Assembly: GCF_963576615.1 (NCBI RefSeq) | Contig: NC_088711.1 | Coordinates: forward strand, 17,764,182 to 17,828,181 | From: Watersipora subatra | Lineage: Eukaryota; Bryozoa; Gymnolaemata; Cheilostomatida; Watersiporidae | Reading direction: 5' to 3' | Length of the DNA stretch: 64,000 nucleotides | In this document: piece by piece, positions 47,586 through 57,807 of the stretch | How the letters are laid out: the number at the start of each line of letters is the position of its first letter | How positions within the stretch are numbered: position 1 is the first letter of the stretch | The notes under the pieces: generated by a model | Databases searched by the model: none | What the model was told of the DNA's origin: nothing | The model's input: only the letters and a program-made list of their open reading frames with translations | Program-made: the position numbers and the translations under genes

Positions 47586-47655
47586 GGATGTGTGGTGTGT
47601 TGGTTACTACATCTGTTAACGTCTAAAAGGCCAAGGGCTCGAATCCTATCACGAC
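47586..47655 (+). pseudogene. tRNA-like pseudo unit
   Basis: Unit 3 counterpart of 29414. Confidence 0.6.
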
Positions 47656-47902
47656 TTTTATTTTAAACCGGAAAAACCAGATACTGGGATAAAAATGTGT
47701 AACAATTGGTTCATTGAATCTGGTGATGGAGAATACTTGCATCTTGTTTTCGATTTCAGAAATGAGGTATCATGACGGTAGACAGGGGAACTCGAGGGTT
47801 TATCATTTATCATTTTTAATACGTCGCTCAGCCAATAATAATTAATTACAGCGGATGTCCAGTACCAGATTTCACCAATGCTTTCGCATGGTCGACTAGG
47901 GT

Positions 47903-47974
47903 GGTCATGTGGTGTAGTGGTTATCACATCTGCTTCACACGCAGAAGGTCATGGGTTCGATACCCATCATGACC
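47903..47974 (+). tRNA. tRNA-Val(CAC) next to Ty3 copy 3
   Basis: Unit 3 counterpart of 29731, 49 bp upstream of the LTR. Confidence 0.85.
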
Positions 47975-48023
47975 TCACTTTTGATGCGAAATCCCAACAT
48001 CATGCCGAGCAAATGTTTGACAC

Positions 48024-48199
48024 TGTTATATGTGTACTAAGTATGTGTGACCTTGAAGCAATGTTATGGGTGGTCTAGCTGATGTTATCTTTATGACTCA
48101 TCAGTACCGATCAAGCAGCCTAGCTAAGCAGTCGTCTTGAATTATCCTTGTCAACATTCATACAATAAAACCACCTTGAGGAAACTCCACATTATAATA
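48024..48199 (+). repeat. 5' LTR, copy 3
   Basis: 176 bp, same as the other 5' LTRs. Confidence 0.9.
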
Positions 48200-48251
48200 T
48201 GGTGTCAGGACGTCTATAGTATATAGTGTGGATTATCGCTTCTGGATAGTA

Positions 48252-51200
48252 ATGGCAGAGGGTGGTTTGCGAGCTCCAGGTTGCTTTATATCTAATGCTG
48301 GCAACCCCAGTGAGACTAGCAGAAGCTGGCACGAATGGCTTGAACAATTTAACTTTTATATGCTAGCAACAGAGAAGTCAACAAAAGGGGGAGAAATCCA
48401 AGTAGCCATACTGTTAACCCTACTTGGACCACAGGGTCAGGAGATATTCCGAACTTTCAATCTTCCTGAAGAAGACCGCAAGGATATTGAAAAGGTTAAG
48501 GAGGCATTCACCCGGCACTTTACACCACAAGTGAAAATTATCTATGAACGGTACAAGTTTCATAACAGAACACAGCTTCCAGGTGAATCATTCGACAATT
48601 TTTTAACTGCACTACGCGGACTCTTGTCTACTTGCAATATACATGCTGATGAACAAAATAGTGCTCTGATAGACAGAATTGTATGTGGCATTAACTCACC
48701 AGAAGTCAGAGAGGACATATTCAATTTAGATGGCAATCCGGATTTGAACAAAATTATACAGCTGTGTCGTCGGGCGGAAGCCACCAAACATTATCTTACA
48801 GATATGAAAATCGACAAAGAGAATGCTAATATTAATACAGTACAACAACCGAACCATCTAGCTCACAAGAATAAGAACGGCGCCAGAGTAAATAACTGTA
48901 AATACTGTAAGTCGAGTCACCCTAAAGGAGCATGCCCTGCATACGGCAAAGAGTGCCGAAATTGCCACAAGATGAATCATTTCAGCATAGCTTGTATGGC
49001 ACCACAGCGTAAGTCTGCTGCCAAAGCTGCATATGAGCTAGTAGAGACCAGTGGACAACAGAATGACATAACTTTTACTGTGAACAACGACAAGAGCCGA
49101 AGAGAATGGTGCATCACCACAAGGTGCAATGAAAAGCCGCTACATCTCAAAGTTGACACTGGAGCTTCATGCAATGTCATGCCTAAAGGGATATTTGACT
49201 CTTTATCGGTGCATACACCTCTACAAAAGTATGGCAAGTCATTAGTTTCATTTAGCAACCATGAACTAGATGTACTAGGTAAAGTAACATTGTTGGTGGA
49301 TGTTAGCGCTCGTTTTGTACCACTAGATTTTGTAATAGTGTCATCAAGTGCAGGTCAGAAGACCTTGTTAGGATTACCAAGTGCAATGGAATTGGGTTTG
49401 GTCAATGTCTCAAATACAGTCAGCGATGACCTTGCTAAAGCTTACCCAGATGTGTTCAGTGGTTTGGGGTGCCTCCCATGCAAACATGCTCTGCAACTGA
49501 AAGAAAATGCTAAACCAGTAATTCAAAGTGCCAGAAGGGTTCCCTTTAGATTGCGCAATAAGTTGAAGGACACTCTTCAAAAAATGGAATCTCAGGGCAC
49601 TATAGCCAAAGTGAAACAGGCCACAGATTGGGTTCATCCTATTGTAAATGTATTAAAACCAAATGGCTCACTTAGAATTTGTCTAGATCCTACTCAGTTG
49701 AATAAATGTTTACGGCGTGAACATTTTGCACTACCCACGGCATCAGAAATATTTGCTAAACTATCTAAATCGCGGGTATTCACAACGTTAGACGCTACAT
49801 CTGGCTTCTTACAGTTGGAGCTAGACGAAGATAGTAGCCTACTCACCACATTTGCCACTCCCTTCGGTAGATACAGGTTTTTAAGGTTGCCATATGGTAT
49901 TTCTTCAAGCCCAGAGATATTTTGTCTCACAGTTTCTGAACTATTTGAGGATATAAAAGGCGTTGAGTGCTATGTCGATGACCTCTTGATTCATGCACCC
50001 ACAATGGCTGAACATGACGCAATCCTCAAATCAGTGCTAGAGAGGTGCCGAGAAAAGAACCTCCGGTTAAATGAGTCAAAGTGTACATTCAGACAAAAGC
50101 ACATCAGATATCTAGGTCACATAATTGGGGACGGGGTCATCAAGCCTGATCCAGCTAAGATCAAAGCAGTCATTGACATGCCTCAACCACAAAATGTGGA
50201 AGATGTTCGTAGATTGCTTGGAATGGCAACTTATCTCTCAAAGTTTTGCCCTAATTTGTCAGACATAACCACCCCGCTGAGAGAACTAACAAAAAAAAAT
50301 GCGACTTGGTCGTGGTCAGGCACACATGATGAGTCCTTGGCACAACTGAAGGCTGTGGTGACATCCACTCCAGCATTGCGAATGTTTGATCCAGACCTGC
50401 CTATTGTATTATCTGTGGACTCCAGTCAGTTTGGCATGGGTGCAGTGATAATGCATAACGGGCAGCCAATTGAGTTTGCTAGCTGCACACTGACAGACAC
50501 TCAAAAAAAGTATGCTCAAATCGAAAAAGAATATCTAGCAGTTCAGTTTGGCTTACGAAGATTCCATCAATATATATATGGTCAACATGTAGTGGTAGAA
50601 ACGGATCATCTTCCACTCATAGGAATCATGAATAAGGGTCTTAATGATATCAGTCCCAGGCTATTGAGAATGAGACTACGCAATCAATTATATGATTACA
50701 CACTTGTGCATAAACCAGGTAAAGCTCTAGTTCTTGCAGACACACTATCGCGTGCCTTTTTGGCAGATTTATGTGAAGATGCAGAAGCTCTAAGCTCACT
50801 AGATACAGAACAAATCCATTCAGTCACTAGCGGTGTCCTTAGAAACCCAACCTTCAAAGACCGGCTCCTTAGCACAGTGCAATCAGACAGCACTCTACAA
50901 ATCCTTAGCAGCTACATACGAAATGGCTGGCCAGCTAAGAGGAGAATGTGCATTGAACCACTGAAACCATTTTGGGCAGCGAGATATGATTTGACGACAC
51001 ACGATGGTCTGATACTTAAAAACAGTCAAATAGTTATCCCAGTGTCTATGCGCAAGCAGGTAATAGATATCATTCACATAGGACATTTAGGGGTTAGTAA
51101 GTGCATAGAGAAAGCCAAAAATTCCGTGTACTGGCCAGGTTATCAGGGGCAGATACAGGATGTGGTGTTGAGTTGTGCAACATGCCAGGAGAATGTGAGG

Positions 51201-52241
51201 GCAAATGCACAATGTGCTTACGAACCATATGACATACCGCAGTATCCAATGCAATCAGTAAGCATAGATGTTTTTCACTTAGCTGGCAAGGAGTATCTAG
51301 TCACGGTAGACAGATATTCCAAATGGCCTACCTGCTGTGAGCTGAAGAATGCAAACTCAAGTAGCATTGTCGAGATACTGCGTAGGCAGTTCCTTGACTT
51401 TGGTAGACCTGAGATCCTAGTTTCTGATAATGCTTCGTATTTTACATCATTTGAATTTGAACAGTTTCTAAAAGAACTTGAGATACAGCACATCACATCT
51501 AGCCCGTACTATTCTCGTTCTAACGGCCTTGCTGAAAGGATGAATCAAACTATCAAAAGCAGCCTGAAAAAGGCCCATGAGTCAAATCAAACATTGTTTG
51601 ATGTCTTAGCCTCCCTTCGATCTACACCACTGGGGGGTAAATTACCATCACCTTCAGTTCTATTACAGTCAAGAAATCTAAGAAACAATCTTCAGTTCAT
51701 GCCTCAACAGCTCAAACTTCAAAAAGTAGACATTAACCTGATTGAGAAAGCTTTCAGAGAGCGCCAGTCGCAAGATATGTTCAACACAAGCCCAGCTAGG
51801 CGACCTATTGAGATGTGTGTGGGCATGAGAGTTTGGTGCCAACTAGGCCATCGGCGTTGGGTAGATGGTGTGATCATCCGGAGAGCAGAGACACCCAGGA
51901 GTTTTTATGTGAATATCGGCAAGGGTAGAGTTTTTAGAAGGAACATAAAATTCTTGAGGCCATACAAGGAAGCCCCAACAACCCTGCAATCTTTGCAATT
52001 AGAGAATATAACCATGCGTAATTTTATGGCAGTGGAACATAGACCGGCACAAGGTGTAGACCACAATGACACAAGGTCAGAGGCCACACAGCCTTTAACC
52101 TCATCAGATACCTCACAGTCTTCACACACCACCCACCAGCCTAGTAGTAATTATCAGTCACTTCCATCTGCGCAAACGCACACAACTAGGTCAGGGCGCA
52201 TATCCAAACCACCAGTGAGGTACCCCCAGCCAGAAAACTAA
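48252..52241 (+). CDS. gag-pol: Gag-Pol polyprotein of Ty3/gypsy copy 3
   Basis: A single frame of 1329 residues from the first ATG (48252); an in-frame GTG 24 bases earlier is not a credible eukaryotic start. Parts in order, rough residues: Gag capsid region 1-210; two CCHC zinc knuckles about 216-248; aspartic protease with DTGAS about 301-306; reverse transcriptase about 430-640 with YVDD near 574; RNase H about 715-830; integrase with HHCC zinc region about 940-980 and catalytic D, D, E near 1006, 1059 and 1095 (the last two with the usual 35-residue gap); a basic C-terminal tail ending in a SGRISKPPVRY motif. Gag and Pol share one frame, so no frameshift is needed to make Pol. No envelope or chromodomain was recognised. 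Confidence 0.9.
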   Translation: MAEGGLRAPGCFISNAGNPSETSRSWHEWLEQFNFYMLATEKSTKGGEIQVAILLTLLGPQGQEIFRTFNLPEEDRKDIEKVKEAFTRHFTPQVKIIYERYKFHNRTQLPGESFDNFLTALRGLLSTCNIHADEQNSALIDRIVCGINSPEVREDIFNLDGNPDLNKIIQLCRRAEATKHYLTDMKIDKENANINTVQQPNHLAHKNKNGARVNNCKYCKSSHPKGACPAYGKECRNCHKMNHFSIACMAPQRKSAAKAAYELVETSGQQNDITFTVNNDKSRREWCITTRCNEKPLHLKVDTGASCNVMPKGIFDSLSVHTPLQKYGKSLVSFSNHELDVLGKVTLLVDVSARFVPLDFVIVSSSAGQKTLLGLPSAMELGLVNVSNTVSDDLAKAYPDVFSGLGCLPCKHALQLKENAKPVIQSARRVPFRLRNKLKDTLQKMESQGTIAKVKQATDWVHPIVNVLKPNGSLRICLDPTQLNKCLRREHFALPTASEIFAKLSKSRVFTTLDATSGFLQLELDEDSSLLTTFATPFGRYRFLRLPYGISSSPEIFCLTVSELFEDIKGVECYVDDLLIHAPTMAEHDAILKSVLERCREKNLRLNESKCTFRQKHIRYLGHIIGDGVIKPDPAKIKAVIDMPQPQNVEDVRRLLGMATYLSKFCPNLSDITTPLRELTKKNATWSWSGTHDESLAQLKAVVTSTPALRMFDPDLPIVLSVDSSQFGMGAVIMHNGQPIEFASCTLTDTQKKYAQIEKEYLAVQFGLRRFHQYIYGQHVVVETDHLPLIGIMNKGLNDISPRLLRMRLRNQLYDYTLVHKPGKALVLADTLSRAFLADLCEDAEALSSLDTEQIHSVTSGVLRNPTFKDRLLSTVQSDSTLQILSSYIRNGWPAKRRMCIEPLKPFWAARYDLTTHDGLILKNSQIVIPVSMRKQVIDIIHIGHLGVSKCIEKAKNSVYWPGYQGQIQDVVLSCATCQENVRANAQCAYEPYDIPQYPMQSVSIDVFHLAGKEYLVTVDRYSKWPTCCELKNANSSSIVEILRRQFLDFGRPEILVSDNASYFTSFEFEQFLKELEIQHITSSPYYSRSNGLAERMNQTIKSSLKKAHESNQTLFDVLASLRSTPLGGKLPSPSVLLQSRNLRNNLQFMPQQLKLQKVDINLIEKAFRERQSQDMFNTSPARRPIEMCVGMRVWCQLGHRRWVDGVIIRRAETPRSFYVNIGKGRVFRRNIKFLRPYKEAPTTLQSLQLENITMRNFMAVEHRPAQGVDHNDTRSEATQPLTSSDTSQSSHTTHQPSSNYQSLPSAQTHTTRSGRISKPPVRYPQPEN

Positions 52242-52408
52242 TTTTAAAAATTGAGCATGTAACATTAACCTCGCTTAGTAAGCTACATCCACCGACATAC
52301 ATTTTAGTTAACTCAGCTCCAAACTCTATTATAAACATTTTCTATTTTTATGCTTTTGTATTCACTGACATTTTAAGTTTTGTTTTACTGTCCTCCCAAA
52401 AAGGAGCG

Positions 52409-52584
52409 TGTTATATGTGTACTAAGTATGTGTGACCTTGAAGCAATGTTATGGGTGGTCTAGCTGATGTTATCTTTATGACTCATCAGTACCGATCAAG
52501 CAGCCTAGCTAAGCAATCGTCTTGAATTATCCTTGTCAACATTCATACAATAAAACCACCTTGAGGAAACTCCACATTATAATA
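52409..52584 (+). repeat. 3' LTR, copy 3
   Basis: 176 bp; differs from its 5' partner at the same single site as in the other copies. Confidence 0.9.
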
Positions 52585-52771
52585 GACACGAATCACCAAT
52601 GAGAGCGTAACGTTTAATAAAAGCATAACGAGTAATCCTGGCAACATAAGTAAACGAAACGATAGTTTTGGCAGGTCGCATCTACATGAGAATTGTTTTA
52701 AGGAACCCAAAAGGATATTTAATATGAAACAATACCATGTTTTAAACCTTGACCCTCACCCAAAATGTAGA

Positions 52772-52843
52772 GGTCGTGTGGTGTAGTGGTTATCACATCT
52801 GCTTTACACGCAGAAGGCCATGGGTTCGAAACCCATCATGACC
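52772..52843 (+). tRNA. tRNA-Val(TAC)
   Basis: First gene of unit 4. Confidence 0.85.
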
Positions 52844-53084
52844 TAACACTTTTTGGCATAATTAATAACTTTTGTGAATAAGTTATGCCGAGAATGTACC
52901 ATAAATCTGATCAGAAATCGCAATTTACATGGTGTTCCGTGGATTAGGAATGGCAAACCGTAAATGAAGAGTGCAAATGTGGTTTGGTGTCTGTGAACTT
53001 TTTTGAATTTTTTATAAGTACGATATGTTCACTATTCTTTATATACAACGCTTTTTATATAACAATTTAACAATGTGTTGCCGT

Positions 53085-53156
53085 GGTCGTGTGGTGTAGT
53101 GGTTATCACATCTGCTTAATACGCAGAAGGTCATGGGTTCGAAACCCATCATGACC
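53085..53156 (+). tRNA. Valine-type tRNA with isoleucine anticodon (AAT)
   Basis: Unit 4 counterpart of 43529. Confidence 0.8.
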
Positions 53157-53398
53157 TAACACTTTTCTTGACGTAACTGATAACTTTTATTAATATAATA
53201 TGCCGAGAATGTAACATATATCTGAGCAGAAATCGCCTTTATATGGTTTTTCCCTGAATATAAATGGCAAACCCTAAGTGAGACGTGCAAATGTGGTTTG
53301 GTTTCTGTGAACTTTTTTGAAATCTTTATAAGTACGATATGTTCATTATTCTATATATACAACGCTTTTTATATAACAATTTAACAATGTGTTGCCGT

Positions 53399-53470
53399 GG
53401 TCGTGTGGTGTAGTGGTTATCACATCTGCTTAACACGCAGAAGGCCATGGGTTCGAAACCCATCATGACC
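53399..53470 (+). tRNA. tRNA-Val(AAC)
   Basis: Unit 4 counterpart of 43843. Confidence 0.85.
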
Positions 53471-53709
53471 TAACACTTTTCTTGACATAACTGATATCTT
53501 TTGTTAAAATTGTATGCTGAGAATGTATCATAAATAATAAGAAATTGCCTTTATATGGTTTTCCGCTGAATAGAAATGGCAAACCCTAAATGAGAAGTGC
53601 AAATGTGGTTTGGTGTCTGTGAACGTTTTTAAAATCTTTATAAGTACGATATGTTCATTCATCTTGATATACAACGCTTTTTTATAGCAACTTAACAATA
53701 TGTTGGTGT

Positions 53710-53780
53710 GGTCGTGTGGTGTAGTGGTTATCACATCTGTTTAACACGCAGAAGGCATGGGTTCGAAAACCATCATGACC
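53710..53780 (+). tRNA. tRNA-Val(AAC), 71 nt variant
   Basis: Unit 4 counterpart of 44154. Confidence 0.5.
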
Positions 53781-54022
53781 TAACACTTTCTTGGCATGCC
53801 TAATAACTTTTATTAATATAATATGCCGAGAATGTACCATAAATCTGATCAGAAATCGCAATTTACATGGTGTTCCGTGGATTAGGAATGGCAAACCGTA
53901 AATGAAGAGTGCAAATGTGGTTTGGTGTCTGTGAACTTTTTTGAATTTTTTATAAGTACGATATGTTCACTATTCTTTATATACAACGCTTTTTATATAA
54001 CAATTTAACAATGTGTTGCCGT

Positions 54023-54094
54023 GGTCGTGTGGTGTAGTGGTTATCACATCTGCTTAATACGCAGAAGGTCATGGGTTCGAAACCCATCATGACC
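54023..54094 (+). tRNA. Valine-type tRNA with isoleucine anticodon (AAT)
   Basis: Unit 4 counterpart of 44467. Confidence 0.8.
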
Positions 54095-54336
54095 TAACAC
54101 TTTTCTTGACGTAACTGATAACTTTTATTAATATAATATGCCGAGAATGTAACATATATCTGAGCAGAAATCGCCTTTATATGGTTTTTCCCTGAATATA
54201 AATGGCAAACCCTAAGTGAGACGTGCAAATGTGGTTTGGTTTCTGTGAACTTTTTTGAAATCTTTATAAGTACGATATGTTCATTATTCTATATATACAA
54301 CGCTTTTTATATAACAATTTAACAATGTGTTGCCGT

Positions 54337-54408
54337 GGTCGCGTGGTGTAGTGGTTATCACATCTGCTTAACACGCAGAAGGCCATGGGTTCGAAACCCA
54401 TCATGACC
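54337..54408 (+). tRNA. tRNA-Val(AAC), acceptor variant
   Basis: Same GGTCGCG acceptor as 44781, showing that units 3 and 4 share a recent ancestor. Confidence 0.65.
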
Positions 54409-54647
54409 TAACACTTTTCTTGACATAACTGATATCTTTTGTTAAAATTGTATGCTGAGAATGTATCATAAATAATAAGAAATTGCCTTTATATGGTTTT
54501 CCGCTGAATAGAAATGGCAAACCCTAAATGAGAAGTGCAAATGTGGTTTGGTGTCTGTGAACGTTTTTAAAATCTTTATAAGTACGATATGTTCATTCAT
54601 CTTGATATACAACGCTTTTTTATAGCAACTTAACAATATGTTGGTGT

Positions 54648-54718
54648 GGTCGTGTGGTGTAGTGGTTATCACATCTGTTTAACACGCAGAAGGCATGGGT
54701 TCGAAAACCATCATGACC
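54648..54718 (+). tRNA. tRNA-Val(AAC), 71 nt variant
   Basis: Unit 4 counterpart of 45092. Confidence 0.5.
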
Positions 54719-54959
54719 TAACACTTTCTGGGCATGCCTAATAACTTTTATTAATATAATATGCCGAGAATGTAACATATATCTGATCAGAAATCGCAAA
54801 TTACATGGTTTTCCGCTGAATAAAAATGGCAAACCCTAAGTGAGAAGTGCAAATGTGGTTTGGTTTCTGTGAACTTTTTTGAATTCTTTATAAGTATGAT
54901 ATGTTCACTCATCTCGATATACAACGCTTTTTTATAACAATTTAACAATGTGTTGGTGT

Positions 54960-55029
54960 GGATGTGTGGTGTGTTGGTTACTACATCTGTTAATGTCTAA
55001 CAGGCCAAGGGCTCGAATCCTATCACGAC
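54960..55029 (+). pseudogene. tRNA-like pseudo unit
   Basis: Unit 4 counterpart of 45404. Confidence 0.6.
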
Positions 55030-55275
55030 TTTTATTTTAAACCGGAAAAACCAGATACTGGGATAAAAATGTGTAACAAATGGTTCATTGAATCTGGTGA
55101 TGGAGAATACTTGCATCTTGTTTTTGATTTCAGAAATGAGGTATCATGACGGTAGACAGGGGAACTCGAGGGTCAACATTTATCATTTTTAATACGTCGC
55201 TCAGCCAATAATAATTAATTACAGCGGATGTCCAGTACCAGATTTCACCAATGCTTTCGCATGGTCGACTAGGGT

Positions 55276-55347
55276 GGTCATGTGGTGTAGTGGTTATCAC
55301 ATCTGCTTCACACGCAGAAGGTCATGGGTTCGATACCCATCATGACC
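55276..55347 (+). tRNA. tRNA-Val(CAC)
   Basis: Unit 4 counterpart of 45720. Confidence 0.85.
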
Positions 55348-55578
55348 TCACTTTTGATGCGAAATCCCAACATCACGCCGAGCAAATGTTTGACACGAAT
55401 CACCAATGAGAGCGTAACGTTTAATAAAAGCATAACGAGTAATCCTGGCAACATAAGTAAACGAAACGATAGTTTTGGCAGGTCGCATCTACATGAGAAT
55501 TGTTTTAAGAAACCCAAAAGGACATTTAATATGAAACAATACCATGTTTTAAACCTTGACCCTCACCCAAAATGTAGA

Positions 55579-55650
55579 GGTCGTGTGGTGTAGTGGTTAT
55601 CACATCTGCTTTACACGCAGAAGGCCATGGGTTCGAAACCCATCATGACC
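55579..55650 (+). tRNA. tRNA-Val(TAC)
   Basis: Unit 4 counterpart of 46023. Confidence 0.85.
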
Positions 55651-55891
55651 TAACACTTTTTGGCATAATTAATAACTTTTGTGAATAAGTTATGCCGAGA
55701 ATGTACCATAAATCTGATCAGAAATCGCAATTTACATGGTGTTCCGTGGATTAGGAATGGCAAACCGTAAATGAAGAGTGCAAATGTGGTTTGGTGTCTG
55801 TGAACTTTTTTGAATTTTTTATAAGTACGATATGTTCACTATTCTTTATATACAACGCTTTTTATATAACAATGTAACAATGTGTTGCCGT

Positions 55892-55963
55892 GGTCGTGTG
55901 GTGTAGTGGTTATCACATCTGCTTAACACGCAGAAGGCCATGGGTTCGAAACCCATCATGACC
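55892..55963 (+). tRNA. tRNA-Val(AAC)
   Basis: Unit 4 counterpart of 46336. Confidence 0.85.
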
Positions 55964-56203
55964 TAACACTTTTCTTGACATAACTGATAACTTTTGTTAA
56001 AATTGTATGCTGAGAATGTATCATAAATAATAAGAAATTGCCTTTATATGGTTTTCCGCTGAATAGAAATGGCAAACCCTAAATGAGAAGTGCAAATGTG
56101 GTTTGGTGTCTGTGAACTCTTGTGAATTTTTTATAAGTACGATATGTTCACTATTCTTTATATACGACGCTTTTTATATAACAATTTCACAATGTGTTGC
56201 CGT

Positions 56204-56275
56204 GGTCGTGTGGTGTAGTGGTTATCACATCTGCTTAACACGCAGAAGGCCATGGGTTCGAAAACCATCATGACC
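56204..56275 (+). tRNA. tRNA-Val(AAC), T-stem mismatch
   Basis: Unit 4 counterpart of 46648. Confidence 0.6.
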
Positions 56276-56517
56276 TAAAACTTTTTTGGCATGCCTAATA
56301 ACTTTTATTAATATAGTATGCCGAGAATGTAACATATATCTGATCGAAAATCGCAAATTACATGGTTTTTTTGCTGAATAGAAATGGCAAACCCTAAGTG
56401 AGAAGTGAAAATGTGGTTTGGTTTCTGTGAACTTTTTTGAATTCTTTATAAGTACGATATGTTCACTCATCTTGATATACAACGCTTTTTTATAGCAATT
56501 TAACAATGTGTTGGTGT

Positions 56518-56589
56518 GGTCGTGTGGTGTAGTGGTTATCACATCTGCTTAACACGCAGAAGGCCATGGGTTCGAAACCCATCATGACC
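56518..56589 (+). tRNA. tRNA-Val(AAC)
   Basis: Unit 4 counterpart of 46962. Confidence 0.85.
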
Positions 56590-56828
56590 TAACACTTTTC
56601 TTGACATAACTGATAACTTTTGTTAAAATTGTATGCTGAGAATGTATCATAAATAATAAGAAATTGCCTTTATATGGTTTTCCGCTGAATAGAAATGGCA
56701 AACCCTAAATGAGAAGTGCAAATGTGGTTTGGTGTCTGTGAACGTTTTTAAAATCTTTATAAGTACGATATGTTCATTCATCTTGATATACAACGCTTTT
56801 TTATAGCAATTTAACAATGTGTTGGTGT

Positions 56829-56900
56829 GGTCGTGTGGTGTAGTGGTTATCACATCTGTTTAACACGCAGAAGGCCATGGGTTCGAAAACCATCATGACC
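56829..56900 (+). tRNA. tRNA-Val(AAC), T-stem mismatch
   Basis: Unit 4 counterpart of 47273. Confidence 0.55.
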
Positions 56901-57141
56901 TAACACTTTCTTGGCATGCCTAATAACTTTTATTAATATAATATGCCGAGAATGTAACATATATCTGATCAGAAATCGCAAATTACATAGTTTTCCGCTG
57001 AATAGAAATGGCAAACCCTAAGTGAGAAGTGCAAATGTGGTTTGGTTTCTGTGAACTTTTTTGAATTCTTTATAAGTATGATATGTTCACTCATCTCGAT
57101 ATACAACGCTTTTTTATAACAATTTAACAATGTGTTGGTGT

Positions 57142-57211
57142 GGATGTGTGGTGTGTTGGTTACTACATCTGTTAACGTCTAAAAGGCCAAGGGCTCGAAT
57201 CCTATCACGAC
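57142..57211 (+). pseudogene. tRNA-like pseudo unit
   Basis: Unit 4 counterpart of 47586. Confidence 0.6.
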
Positions 57212-57458
57212 TTTTATTTTAAACCGGAAAAACCAGATACTGGGATAAAAATGTGTAACAATTGGTTCATTGAATCTGGTGATGGAGAATACTTGCATCT
57301 TGTTTTCGATTTCAGAAATGAGGTATCATGACGGTAGACAGGGGAACTCGAGGGTTTATCATTTATCATTTTTAATACGTCGCTCAGCCAATAATAATTA
57401 ATTACAGCGGATGTCCAGTACCAGATTTCACCAATGCTTTCGCATGGTCGACTAGGGT

Positions 57459-57530
57459 GGTCATGTGGTGTAGTGGTTATCACATCTGCTTCACACGCAG
57501 AAGGTCATGGGTTCGATACCCATCATGACC
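57459..57530 (+). tRNA. tRNA-Val(CAC) next to Ty3 copy 4
   Basis: Unit 4 counterpart of 47903, 49 bp upstream of the LTR. Confidence 0.85.
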
Positions 57531-57579
57531 TCACTTTTGATGCGAAATCCCAACATCATGCCGAGCAAATGTTTGACAC

Positions 57580-57755
57580 TGTTATATGTGTACTAAGTAT
57601 GTGTGACCTTGAAGCAATGTTATGGGTGGTCTAGCTGATGTTATCTTTATGACTCATCAGTACCGATCAAGCAGCCTAGCTAAGCAGTCGTCTTGAATTA
57701 TCCTTGTCAACATTCATACAATAAAACCACCTTGAGGAAACTCCACATTATAATA
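57580..57755 (+). repeat. 5' LTR, copy 4
   Basis: 176 bp, same as the other 5' LTRs. Confidence 0.9.
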
Positions 57756-57807
57756 TGGTGTCAGGACGTCTATAGTATATAGTGTGGATTATCGCTTCTG
57801 GATAGTA

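Larger units (their letters stand above)
43029..52584 (+). repeat. Higher-order unit 3 (9556 bp)
   Basis: As unit 2, but the AAT, AAC, short AAC trio occurs twice (938-bp tandem duplication, 43529-44466 and 44467-45404), giving sixteen tRNA-like genes before Ty3/gypsy copy 3. Confidence 0.85.
48024..52584 (+). mobile_element. Ty3/gypsy LTR retrotransposon, copy 3 (looks whole)
   Basis: 4561 bp, LTRs at 48024-48199 and 52409-52584, target duplication GACAC at 48019-48023 and 52585-52589. One uninterrupted gag-pol frame. Whether it is active cannot be told from sequence alone. Confidence 0.92.
53085..54960 (+). repeat. 938-bp tandem duplication, unit 4
   Basis: Genes at 53085, 53399 and 53710 recur at 54023, 54337 and 54648. 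Confidence 0.85.

Noticed and set aside
48228-48251. Upstream GTG start for Gag-Pol, adding eight residues
   Set aside because: GTG starts are not expected in eukaryotes and an ATG follows in frame.
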